Source: Paenibacillus pini JCM 16418 (GTDB lineage Bacteria > Bacillota > Bacilli > Paenibacillales > Paenibacillaceae). From it: a stretch of DNA of 64,000 bases. Positions 8,069-17,800 of the stretch are shown piece after piece. The position numbers were made by a program, and so were the translations under genes. Under the pieces are notes generated by a model. It made no database searches, had not been told where the DNA came from, and saw only the letters and a program-made list of their open reading frames with translations. Numbering within the stretch: position 1 is the first letter of the stretch; every line of letters begins with the position of its first letter. The stretch lies in contig NZ_BAVZ01000018.1 of NCBI RefSeq assembly GCF_000576305.1, forward strand, positions 1 to 64,000. The letters are read 5' to 3'.

Positions 8069-9736
8069 ATGAACGGTTTCACCCTCTATATAAAAGATGT
8101 GCTAGAGCGTCCGATTTTTCGTAGGGCCAAGCTAATGGCAGGGGCCAAGGGTATGGATCGGCAAGTGGGATGGGTACATATTGTGGAAATTACGCATGTA
8201 TCGCCTTATGTGACGCGTAATGATCTCATCCTTTCAACAGGTCTATGGTTACGTGATGAACAGCAAGAACGGATCTCGTACATGCAGCAGCTGATTAATC
8301 AACAGGCAGCGGGGCTATGCGTAGAGCTAGGAACAAGCATTGAGCGGATACCGAAAGATCTGATTGACCTAGCTGAGAAAAATGATTTTCCGCTCATTGT
8401 GTTCGACAGACCTGTCCGATTTGTGGAAATCACACAAGACATTCATGGTCTTCTTATTAATCAGCAGCATCAACTGCTCAAAGATTTGGAAACGTTCTCA
8501 CGCAGGCTGCAGCAAATCACGCTGCAAAGCACCGATATTGGCGCTATCCTCCATGTATTATATGAATATACTGGACAACAAATTGTGTACTATTCTTCCA
8601 TAGAATCGAATAAATTTCATCCGCGACTCTCGGCGGAAGCCAGCGACCCGATTGTGTCCTTCTTCAAGGGACAAGTCGAGGGCAGCGCGCGAGCAGCGGC
8701 TGAGGCAGTTACCTTTGCCATGCCAGAAGAGCGATGCCTGCTGTCACAGCCTGTCATTTGTTTAGGTCAGACCCTTGCGTATGTAGGACTCATTCTGCCT
8801 GAACGAAATCAAGCTGACACCGCGAAGCTACTGCTCGATTATGCAGCAAGATCGCTTGCTTCACTGCTACTGAGAATGCTGTTTCTAGAGGAAAAGAAGC
8901 TACGCGACCAGAACCAGCTTATTATGGATATTATTCAGCAGCAGGTGGAGGATGAGGCAGAAGCTCGTGGACGCATGGGACTAAGGCTGGCGAAGAAGCA
9001 TGCGATATCTTGCATTGCGGGAATTGTGGAAGCGGAATATGCAGATGGACTAGTTCAAGATCGCGATCGTATTGAGACAGATTTGCAGGATCTGCTGGTG
9101 CAACTTCGTGCTCTACTGAGGAAGCATGACCTGCCCAATCTGCTGATGATGAAGGATCAGCGGATTTATGTGCTTTGTGCACGTGAAAAGGCACAAGGAG
9201 ACGTATTGCTCCATATGAATAACGCGATAAGCTCCATTATAGAGAGGCTGAAAGAAGCAGAGCGCCAAACCTCATTTGGATTACGACTTCACGCTGGGTT
9301 TGGTAAGATCCGTCCGAATATGATCGATATGCACATCAGTTTTCGGGAAGCAGAGCAGGTACTGGATGTATCGCGAGCAGTGGATTCGATGGGCGGCGTT
9401 ATATTGTATGATCAGCTTGGTATTTATCGACTGATCCAAGCGATTTCAGACAAGGAAGTGCTTACCTCTTTTATCAAAGATCATTTAGGGCTGCTGCTTG
9501 CTTTCGATCAGGAGCATCATCTTCATTTAATTCAAACGCTTAAAGTGTATTTGCAGAGTATGGGCTCCAAGAATGATACAGCGAAAGCGCTGTTCATTCA
9601 CCGTCAAACGCTGTATAACCGGCTCGATAAGCTGACTGAAATTCTAGGAGATGATTACCTCGAGCCACAGCGGCGGATATGTTTGGAAATGGCGCTGCTT
9701 GCCCATTCAATGCGTTCATATGATACGATGAAATAA
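8069..9736 (+). CDS. adeR: PucR-family regulator, AdeR-like activator of ald
   Basis: The 555-residue protein has an N-terminal PucR ligand domain (YIKDVLERPIFRRAKLMAGA through ITQDIHGLL, residues about 8-130), a central GGDEF-like region near 330-440, and a C-terminal PucR helix-turn-helix (LKVYLQSMGSKNDTAKALFIHRQTL split around residue 495-525; TLYNRLDKLTEILG). The length and plan match AdeR (YukF) of B. subtilis, the activator of alanine dehydrogenase. The divergent position next to ald strongly supports the same role. ATG 8069 follows a modest GATGGGA site. The effector, probably alanine or a related metabolite, is inferred. Confidence 0.85.
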   Translation: MNGFTLYIKDVLERPIFRRAKLMAGAKGMDRQVGWVHIVEITHVSPYVTRNDLILSTGLWLRDEQQERISYMQQLINQQAAGLCVELGTSIERIPKDLIDLAEKNDFPLIVFDRPVRFVEITQDIHGLLINQQHQLLKDLETFSRRLQQITLQSTDIGAILHVLYEYTGQQIVYYSSIESNKFHPRLSAEASDPIVSFFKGQVEGSARAAAEAVTFAMPEERCLLSQPVICLGQTLAYVGLILPERNQADTAKLLLDYAARSLASLLLRMLFLEEKKLRDQNQLIMDIIQQQVEDEAEARGRMGLRLAKKHAISCIAGIVEAEYADGLVQDRDRIETDLQDLLVQLRALLRKHDLPNLLMMKDQRIYVLCAREKAQGDVLLHMNNAISSIIERLKEAERQTSFGLRLHAGFGKIRPNMIDMHISFREAEQVLDVSRAVDSMGGVILYDQLGIYRLIQAISDKEVLTSFIKDHLGLLLAFDQEHHLHLIQTLKVYLQSMGSKNDTAKALFIHRQTLYNRLDKLTEILGDDYLEPQRRICLEMALLAHSMRSYDTMK

Positions 9737-9775
9737 TATATAGAACGGGCTGTTAAGGCTGGAAGAGGATGATTC

Positions 9776-10780
9776 GTGTTGAGAAAAGTTGGCTTAGTGA
9801 TGAGGAAAATTCAGTTTACAGAGAATCAAGGGCCACGCGTGTTCGCTGATCGTTTGCAGCAAATTGGGCGTGAGTTAGGTGTGGATATCGTGTTTATTTC
9901 ACCTGAGCGGCATGTGAGCGGACATGACTGGCTGCCAGGATTTGAGCATGAGAAAGGTGATTTAGTCAATTATGATATCGTGCTCGAACAAATCGAAAAG
10001 CACCGTATTGATCATGTGATCTATACAGTATCGGGATTTACGTATTTGAAAATGTTCTTAAAGAACAGCGTGCTGTTCCCACATAGTTTCCCTGACCCTG
10101 CTCTGACGGGATATGAAATGATGAAGCCCTTTTATCAAATTGTAGATAAAGCAATTGTACAGACTGAATTTCTGAAGACAGAACTTAGCCGTAATTTTGG
10201 TGTGAATGATGTAGATGTGATTCCAATTGGGTTCAGCGAAGCGTTAGCAGAGAGGCACTTCGATCCATCGCAGATCGTGCATAACCGAATCCTATGGATT
10301 GGACGAGATGAAGAGAATCGTCGCCCTGATCTCGTACTGAATTATGCCCGGCTTAATCCGGACAAGGAAATATATATGGTGTTTGGCGGCGAACGCTACC
10401 GGGAGAGCATGAAGAAATATGATATTCCGAGTAATGTGAAGCTACAATTTGCCCTGTCGCAAGATGAGATCTTCGCTCTTATGAACTCATCCAAAGTATA
10501 TTGGAGCTGTTCCAAGTTCGACACGTTTGCAATGCCGCTGACGGAGGCGTTAGCCATGGGTAAAATCGTCGTGAAGCCAGAGCATCCTTGCTACAATCAC
10601 ATCAGCTCACGGCACTCTTTTGCGGGTAATGAGAAGAATTGGTTTGAGCTTGTGAACATGGCCGCTGCGTCACCTATGTCTCATTCCATGGACAATCGTT
10701 ATTATGCCTTCGATCAGTTTTCGAGCCGGGTGATGAAAGAGGGATATAAGGATTTCTTTGATGGTTGGTTGAGAGAGTAG
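9776..10780 (+). CDS. GT4-like glycosyltransferase
   Basis: The 334-residue protein shows a GT-B fold: an N-terminal acceptor half (VIYTVSGFTYLKMFL), a linker, then a nucleotide-sugar half with RILWIGRDEENRRPDLVL (near residue 175) and the C-terminal E-x7-E type motif FAMPLTEALAMGKIVV (near 250-265). It lacks membrane segments. The GTG at 9776 has GAAGAGGA 7 bases upstream; TTG 9779 is an alternative. It stands alone behind adeR, with its own terminator at 10809-10850. Donor and acceptor are unknown; cell-surface or spore polysaccharide is a reasonable guess only. Confidence 0.75.
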   Translation: MLRKVGLVMRKIQFTENQGPRVFADRLQQIGRELGVDIVFISPERHVSGHDWLPGFEHEKGDLVNYDIVLEQIEKHRIDHVIYTVSGFTYLKMFLKNSVLFPHSFPDPALTGYEMMKPFYQIVDKAIVQTEFLKTELSRNFGVNDVDVIPIGFSEALAERHFDPSQIVHNRILWIGRDEENRRPDLVLNYARLNPDKEIYMVFGGERYRESMKKYDIPSNVKLQFALSQDEIFALMNSSKVYWSCSKFDTFAMPLTEALAMGKIVVKPEHPCYNHISSRHSFAGNEKNWFELVNMAAASPMSHSMDNRYYAFDQFSSRVMKEGYKDFFDGWLRE

Positions 10781-10808
10781 GACTAGCCATAAGGAACGTA
10801 ATCTTCTA

Positions 10809-10850
10809 AAAAGGTGTTTCTGGGGAACCTGGAACGCCTTTTCTTTTTAA
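10809..10850 (+). terminator. Rho-independent terminator after the glycosyltransferase
   Basis: AAAAGGTGTTTC at 10809-10820 pairs with GGAACGCCTTTT at 10831-10842 with two wobble pairs, followed by CTTTTTAA. Confidence 0.8.
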
Positions 10851-10892
10851 TAAGAATGTATGTCTCAAATAATTCATACCTGAGTAAATAGA

Positions 10893-10922
10893 TTGGGATT
10901 TATGTGTAAATCCGTTTATAAT
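10893..10922 (+). promoter_or_regulatory. Sigma-A promoter with palindromic operator inside the spacer, ABC exporter operon
   Basis: TTGGGA (10893-10898) and TATAAT (10917-10922) are 18 bases apart. The spacer and the end of the -35 box contain the perfect palindrome GGATTTA-TGTG-TAAATCC at 10896-10913, a classic position for a repressor or MerR-like regulator. No regulator gene is adjacent. Transcription would begin near 10930, 30 bases before the leader ORF. Confidence 0.6.
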
Positions 10923-10959
10923 AAGTTCGTGACTTTTTATTGAAAGAGGAGTAATCTCG

Positions 10960-10998
10960 ATGAATAGTTTATTATGTATTTTTATACATATGGATTGA
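10960..10998 (+). CDS. 12-codon leader ORF upstream of ABC exporter
   Basis: ATG 10960 is preceded by GAGGAG (10946-10951) at ideal spacing and encodes MNSLLCIFIHMD, ending 43 bases before the exporter start. A 7-bp hairpin (TATGTAT-TTTT-ATACATA, 10973-10990) overlaps its end. In B. subtilis the related BmrCD exporter is controlled by the leader peptide BmrB through ribosome stalling. Position and family suggest a comparable device, but the sequence is unlike BmrB and no clear terminator hairpin lies between leader and gene, so translational control is more likely than attenuation. Function is inferred. Confidence 0.45.
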   Translation: MNSLLCIFIHMD

Positions 10999-11041
10999 TG
11001 CTATTTTAATAAAATATGAACATACTGAAGGTGAGCTATGG

Positions 11042-12820
11042 ATGTCCTTTTATCATAAATACGTGAAGAAGTATTGGAAGCTTTTTACCGTGGCGGTGCT
11101 GTTCCTGACCGTAGAAACATTTTGTGATCTCATGCAACCGACGATTATGTCGAAAGTGATAGATATGGGCGTGGCTCATCGGGATTTAGACAAGGTGCTT
11201 TCGCTTGGAGGGCTAATGCTGCTTGTGACGGCTTTTGGCGCACTGAGTGCGATTATTCGAAATATTATATCCAGCCATGTATCACAGAGGTTTGGGACTG
11301 AGCTTAGATCGGATTTGTTCCGTAAAATTCAGACTCTTTCCTTTGAGCAAATCGACCGATTTGACAGGGCTTCACTTGTGACGAGGCTGACAAATGATGT
11401 GACGCAAGTACAGAATTTCGTGAATGGACTCATGAGAATTTTTGTAAAAGCACCACTGATTGCGATCGGTAGTTTAATCATGGCCATTCGTCTCGATGTA
11501 CATTTATCTATTGTCTTGGCGGTGGTTGTACCGCTGGTAGCTCTTGTGATTATGCTCAATGTGAAGGTCAGTTTCCCATTCTTCATGAAGGTACAGAAGG
11601 CGCTTGATCATGTGAATCTGGTGATGCGCGAGTATTTGTCGGGTGTTCGAGTTGTGAAGGCATTTAATCGCTTCGATTATGAAGTGGATAAGTTCGGTTC
11701 TGCAAATGATGATTTGGCGAACCGGTCTGCAACTTCAATGCGAGTGATGTCTATTTTTGGTCCAGGGATATCGCTGTTTCTAAACTTCGGCATTATCGCC
11801 GTATTGTGGATGGGTGGCCTGCGTGTTGACGGTGGGCAAATGCAGGTGGGTAGTATTATTGCTTTTATCAACTATATGACTCAAATTCTATTCTCTCTAA
11901 TGATGATTTCAAATGTGTTTAACATGTTTGTGCGTGCGAAGGCCTCTGCTGGGAGAATTGGGGAAGTACTGGTGGAGACAGATACGATGAATACGGGTGC
12001 GGATGTGGCTACTGATAGGGTCCGCGCAATTCCTGTAGTGGTTACAAAAAACGCAGTCGAGCGCGGACGCATTGACTTCAATGAAGTGACGTTTACTTAT
12101 GCCGGCTCACAGGGAGATCCCGTTATTCACAATCTCTCACTCACCTGTATGCCAGGTGAAACCATTGGTATCATCGGTTCAACAGGTTCCGGCAAGAGCA
12201 CGCTAGTCAGCTTAATCCCGAGATTCTATGATGTACATTCAGGTACGGTTAAAGTAAATGGAGTAGATGTACGCGATCTTGATCCGAAGCAGCTACGTGA
12301 AAAGATTGCGGTAGTACCACAGAAAATGATGTTGTTCACAGGTACTGTGAAGGAAAATCTTCAATGGGGCCGGGATGATGCGACGGAGGCAGAGCTTATG
12401 GAGGCTGCTAAGATCGCAGAGGCTCATGATTTTATTATGGCATCGCCTGAAGGATATGAGAGCCGAATCGGTCAAGGTGGTGTGAACTTCTCAGGTGGTC
12501 AAAAACAGAGGATGTCCATTGCAAGAGCACTAGTACGTAAACCGGAAATTCTTATTCTAGATGATTGTACGAGTGCGGTAGACGTAGCTACAGAGGCGCG
12601 AATTAAGAAGGGGCTGCGTACCTACGCACGTGGGCTGACTTGTATTCTCATTGCACAGCGTATTACTTCGGTGATGGATGCAGACCAAATTGTGGTCATG
12701 GACCGCGGACGCATGGTAGGTACAGGTTCACATGACGAGTTGCTCCAATCCTGTCAGGTATACCGTGAAATCTTCCAGTCTCAGTTAGGGAAGGAGGTAC
12801 AGTCCCATGCCGCACAATGA
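11042..12820 (+). CDS. Heterodimeric ABC exporter, subunit with degenerate ATPase site
   Basis: The 592-residue half-transporter has six membrane helices (residues about 15-310) and then an ATP-binding domain. Walker A GSTGSGKST lies near 378-386, signature FSGGQKQR near 482, Walker B LILDDCTSAVD near 504, and IAQRITSV replaces the usual His switch. Asp instead of catalytic Glu after Walker B and Gln instead of His mark the non-hydrolysing partner of heterodimeric exporters of the BmrC/LmrC type. The canonical partner is the next gene, which is frameshifted. GAAGGTGAG precedes the ATG. Likely substrates are lipophilic drugs or lipids, from family knowledge only. Confidence 0.9.
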   Translation: MSFYHKYVKKYWKLFTVAVLFLTVETFCDLMQPTIMSKVIDMGVAHRDLDKVLSLGGLMLLVTAFGALSAIIRNIISSHVSQRFGTELRSDLFRKIQTLSFEQIDRFDRASLVTRLTNDVTQVQNFVNGLMRIFVKAPLIAIGSLIMAIRLDVHLSIVLAVVVPLVALVIMLNVKVSFPFFMKVQKALDHVNLVMREYLSGVRVVKAFNRFDYEVDKFGSANDDLANRSATSMRVMSIFGPGISLFLNFGIIAVLWMGGLRVDGGQMQVGSIIAFINYMTQILFSLMMISNVFNMFVRAKASAGRIGEVLVETDTMNTGADVATDRVRAIPVVVTKNAVERGRIDFNEVTFTYAGSQGDPVIHNLSLTCMPGETIGIIGSTGSGKSTLVSLIPRFYDVHSGTVKVNGVDVRDLDPKQLREKIAVVPQKMMLFTGTVKENLQWGRDDATEAELMEAAKIAEAHDFIMASPEGYESRIGQGGVNFSGGQKQRMSIARALVRKPEILILDDCTSAVDVATEARIKKGLRTYARGLTCILIAQRITSVMDADQIVVMDRGRMVGTGSHDELLQSCQVYREIFQSQLGKEVQSHAAQ

Positions 12821-14703
12821 TCCTGCTCGTTCACAGTCCAAGGCAAGTTCTGCAGCACCGTCAGTGGCGGGTCCTTCAGGCCCCGGAGGACCATGAGAGG
12901 TCTATTGGGAAAAGCGACAGCTCCAAAACCTAAAAATTTCAAGGGCACTTTGCATCGGCTCTGGCAGTATTTTGGGCATGAACGTAAGCTCTTATCTTTC
13001 ATCTTACTTCTAATTATAGTGGATGCAGGAGTAACGTTAACGGCTCCGTATTTAATAGGTCATTCCATTGATGCCATGTCCAGTAATGGACTTGCTGGCA
13101 TGGGCATCGTCAACTTTAAATTACTCAAAATTCTTATTATTGTCCTGCTTGTTGCTTATGTGACGGATGCGGTACTTGTTTTCCTACAGGGCTGGCTAAT
13201 GGCGGGCGTGTCACAACGAATCGTTGCCAGTCTAAGGCGTTCATTATTTGGCAAGCTGCAAAAGCTACCTGTATCTTATTTCGATGCCCGTTCCATGGGG
13301 AAATTATGAGCCGGCTTACCAATGATATTGATAATGTAAGTACGACGATTTCACAGTCGACGACACAGCTCATGTCTGGCGCAATAACCATCATAGGCTC
13401 ACTGGTAATGATGCTGATCCTCAGCCCGACGCTAACGCTTGCAAGTTTAATTACGGTACCCATCTTGTATCTATTAACGCGTATGGTCACACGCAGAACT
13501 GGACCACTCTTTAAGCAGCAACAGGTGGAGCTAGGCCAGCTTAACGGACATATTGAAGAGACCATATCCGGTATGGAAGTGGTTAAGGCATTTAATCATG
13601 AGGAGAAGGCCATTGCGGAATTTGAAGCGGTGAATGCCCGATTGTTCGAGGTGGGGTTAAAAGCGCAAATTCGTTCTGGATTTATGATGCCACTCATGAA
13701 TGTAATCAACAATATTGGTTTTGCAGCGGTTGCTATGGTTGGCGGTGTGCTAGCCGTAAAAGGTCTCATTACAGTCGGAATTATCGCTAGTTTTCTCAGC
13801 TATTCACGGCAGTTCGTAAGGCCGCTGAATGATCTAGCGAATATTTATAATCTGTTACAGTCTGGTGTAGCAGGAGCGGAGCGAGTATTTGAGGTGCTAG
13901 ATGAAGCTGAAGAGAAGGATGATTTACCGCAAGCAATCGAACTGAAATCTACACGCGGACAGGTGGTCTTTGAACAGGTTAGCTTTGGATACCGCCCAGA
14001 AGTGCCCATTTTGAAAAAGGTCAGCTTTACCGCTGAAGCAGGTAGCAGTACGGCATTGGTTGGACCAACGGGGGCGGGTAAGACGACCATTGTAAATTTA
14101 CTTACTCGATTTTACGATGTGACGGGCGGTACGATTTATATCGACGGCGTGGATATTCGCAATTATACACGGGACAGTCTCCGCCAATGCTTCGGTATCG
14201 TACTTCAGGACACGTATCTGTTCTCGGGTACTATTAAAGAGAACATCAAGTACGGCAAACCAGATGCTACAGATGCGCAGGTGCAGGAAGCAGCGGCAAT
14301 GGCGAATGCCGATGTCTTTATTCGCCGTCTTCCGCATCAGTATGATACGCTGCTGGCAGAGAACGGTGGTAATCTAAGCCAAGGGCAACGCCAATTGCTC
14401 GCCATCGCACGTGTCATTCTATCTGATCCATCCATTCTTATTCTTGATGAGGCTACGAGCAGTATTGATACGCGAACGGAGCTCCATATCCAAGATGCAC
14501 TTCTGACGATGATGAAGGGCCGAACAAGCTTCATCATTGCCCATCGTCTGAATACGATACGTGATGCGGATACGATTATGGTCATCGATCATGGGGAAAT
14601 CGTGGAGAAAGGTAGCCATGACAATCTTATCGGTCAAAAGGGATTCTACGCGCAGATGTTTGAGAGCCAGTTTAAAAATCTCGAAAGTGAAGATAACGAT
14701 TGA
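12807..14703 (+). pseudogene. Heterodimeric ABC exporter, catalytic subunit, two frameshifts
   Basis: AAGGAGG before ATG 12807 starts a Pro/Ser/Gly-rich leader that hits TGA at 12894-12896. The next frame starts at ATG 12893 (permease half, to 13309). The rest runs from 13306 with MSRLTNDIDN to the end. One extra base near 12892 and one in the GGGG run near 13300 restore a continuous 632-residue protein. The C-terminal part has Walker A GPTGAGKTT, LSQGQRQ signature, LILDEATSSID with catalytic Glu and IAHRLNT with the His switch, i.e. the active partner of the upstream subunit. If real, the breaks inactivate the exporter; if sequencing errors, the operon is intact. ATGA overlaps could in principle allow reinitiation. 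Confidence 0.85.
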
Positions 14704-14713
14704 AAGAATAGGT

Positions 14714-14756
14714 CCTGAATCCTAACTCATGTTGGATTCGGGGCTTTTTTTGTCAT
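14714..14756 (+). terminator. Terminator of the ABC exporter operon
   Basis: CCTGAATCC (14714-14722) pairs with GGATTCGGG (14734-14742), extended by AAC/GTT inside, then CTTTTTTTGTC. Confidence 0.85.
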
Positions 14757-14769
14757 GGCTATATTAAAT

Positions 14770-14789
14770 TGTAAATTAGTAGATTTACA
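14770..14789. promoter_or_regulatory. Perfect 7+7 inverted repeat upstream of the surface phosphatase
   Basis: TGTAAAT-N6-ATTTACA lies about 88 bases before the phosphatase ATG and 42 bases before a TATAAT at 14832-14837. It is operator-like, but I cannot match it to a known regulator: it differs from Fur, Zur, PerR and cre consensus sequences. Confidence 0.4.
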
Positions 14790-14876
14790 TTCTCTTAATC
14801 CTCCGGAAATACTCTGCAAACTTTTAATTAATATAATTAATCCTAGGTTAACTATGTTGAATTAAGGGGTGTAGGG

Positions 14877-17800
14877 ATGAGAGGGAATATGATCAAGAAA
14901 TGGACAACCAACTTTGCTAGCATATTACTGATGACGAGCTTGGTTTTTCCGGCAAGTATGGGCTATGGAGTTGCGAATGCAGAACCAACTACTGACAACG
15001 AAGGCGTTGTGATAAGTGCTCCTGAGACGGGAGATATAAATACTGAAGTTGCTATAGATAAAGAAGATAATGTAAATACTCAAGATTTAGGTGCAGATGC
15101 AGATACAGATGCAGCTATAAGCACCTTGTCAGTAGCAGAGCCGATCAAACTCATCCAAGCTGGATCGGAGTGGAAATATGCTGCCGATGGTAAAGACCAT
15201 CAAGGCGAATTTACCTCTAAGGTATATGATGAAACAAAATGGACTCCGGGTTTAGCTCCATTCGGCTATAAGGTGAGTGGTGTGGACACAACGAATAAGG
15301 TGGCGCCGACGGATACCGATTTTACACAGGTGAATACCATTACAAGTTTTGGTGCAGATGCGAACAATAAATACATAACTAGTTACTTTACAAAAACAAT
15401 CAACATCGACAAATTAGAAGATCTGGATACATTTACGGCTAAGTTTGCTGTAGATGACGGTATGGTCTTTTATGTGAATGGTTCGGAAGTATATCGAGCT
15501 GGGATGGGTACAACTGACCCGATTAGCTATAATACTTTTGCACTTTCAGGTAAAGATTTACCCGTGATCTACAACTCTGCGGATATTCCTAATTTCTCAA
15601 GTTTGTTAAAGCAATATCTTCATAATGGAAGCAATGTCATCTCTGCCGAAATTCATCAGCAGACGCTGAAGAGTTCGGATTTATATTTTGACATGTGGCT
15701 CACTGCTTCACCGAAGCAAACCGAGGGTGGCGGAACAGGGACAGAACCATCAACGGGTGGAGGTACTGGAACAGAAACTCCAGGTGCAGGCAGCGGAAGT
15801 GGACAAACAGATGCACCTACAACGATTCTTTCCAAAAATGATACATGGAAGTATCTCGATAATGGAACAGATCAAGGAACAGCTTGGCGCGCGTCTTCAT
15901 TTGATGATTCCAGCTGGAGCGCAGGAAAAGCCCCGCTCGGCTATCCTGCAATTACAACGGACACATTCGGTCCTATTCAAAAGACAATAAGCTACGGGGC
16001 AGATAGTACGAAGAAGTATATTACGTCGTATTTCCGTAAGACACTCACTATCAGCAACCTAGCAAGCTTTAAGAAAATCGTAGGCACGTTTGGTATTGAT
16101 GATGGACTCATTCTATATGTAAACGGTGTAGAAGCTTATCGGTATAACATGCCTGATGGAGAGGCCAATTACCAAACATTGAGCGCTACTACCATCAATT
16201 CGCCTGAGACCGTTGGACAGGATCTGACAACAGCGCTTAGCGGTAAACTGGTTGAGGGTTCTAATGTTATTGCGGCTGAAGTTCATCAGCGCAGTCTATC
16301 TAGCTCAGATGTATATTGGGATATGCAGCTGATCGCAAATCCAGCAGATACAGGAACAGGTACACCGGGTAATCCGGGCACGCCTTCGGGAGGAACATTG
16401 CCTACTGCCATCTCATTGACATATAACGGTGATACGACAACTAGAATGGGATTTGCATGGTACTCTGATCCAGCAGTTACGGGAACAACGGTAGAAGTTG
16501 TAGAGGCATCCAAGGTTACAGGAAATACCTTCCCAACCGCTGGGGCAAACGCTTATCAAGGTAGCTCGAGCCCAATTAGTGTTTATCAATCCAGCACGGA
16601 TAAAAGTAGTGGTAAATATACGGCATACGCTGACCATAAAGTAATAGCAACAGGACTTAAGCCAGGTACATCTTATAAGTACCGATTAGGTAGCGGTGTC
16701 GACGGACAATGGAGCGAAATCGGAACGTTTAAGACAGCGGCTGCTAATAATGAAGAGTATACGTTCTTATATACGACGGATCCTCAGGGTACAACAGAAG
16801 CTGAATATGTAACTTGGCGTCATACTCTTCAAGAGGCAGTAGCTAAATTCCCGGCATTATCCTTCATGACAATTACCGGGGACTTAGTAGATAACGGTGA
16901 TCTTGAGAATCAATGGAAATGGCTATTAAATACACCAAAGGATATTATACCGAATCTCCCATTAGTACCTGCATTGGGTAATCATGAAAGTAAGGCTAAC
17001 AATAATTTCTGGTATCATTTTAATCTTCCTAATATTTCGTATACGGGTGCTAAGCCTGACGGATCTGTGTATTCATTTGATTACGGCGCTGCTCACTATA
17101 TGGTGATTAACACTGAATATAATGAAGCCAAAGGAACCGATACGGTTTATCAACAACAGGTCGAATGGCTAAGAAATGACGTTGCTAAATCAGATAAGAA
17201 GTGGAAATTTGTAATGTTCCATAAGTCACCTTACTCCGTAGCAAACCATTATAAGGATACTGATGTGTTATTTTTTCAAGAAAAGCTAACAGCCTTATTT
17301 GATGAGTTGGGCATCGACGTTGTATTAAGCGGACATGATCATACGTATACAAGAACATATCAAATGCTTGGCGGTGTTCCTCAGAAAGATAACGAGGTTG
17401 ATGCAAATGGTAATGTGGTGAATCCTAAAGGTACCTTGTATTTGGTTAGCAACGCTGCTGGCGACAAGAGGTATACGCCTAAAGCTGGTCCTTTCCCTTA
17501 TGCGGCTAAGTACGGTCAGCCTAACAAGGAAATGTTTACAGGCGTAACCGTGACAGATGATACTCTTTCTTTCAAGATGTACACAACCACAGAGACAGGA
17601 ACGACGGACCTTTTCGATTCCTATAGTATTAAGAAGACTTCTCCAAGTCCGGAACCTGTAAAAGAAGCAAAAGCCAACATCACATCGGATGGAAAACTTA
17701 CTTTAGCTTGGAAAGCTCCAACGAGTGGCCCGCAGGTTAGCAAATATCGTATTTATGAGAAAAATGATAAGTTAGGCGCGAATTGGAATGTTACGATTCC

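Noticed and set aside
13290..13320. Programmed frameshift or deliberate gene split in the ABC exporter
   Set aside because: There is no slippery heptamer of the usual kind, the paralogue is unbroken, and other unrelated genes in the window show the same one-base loss.
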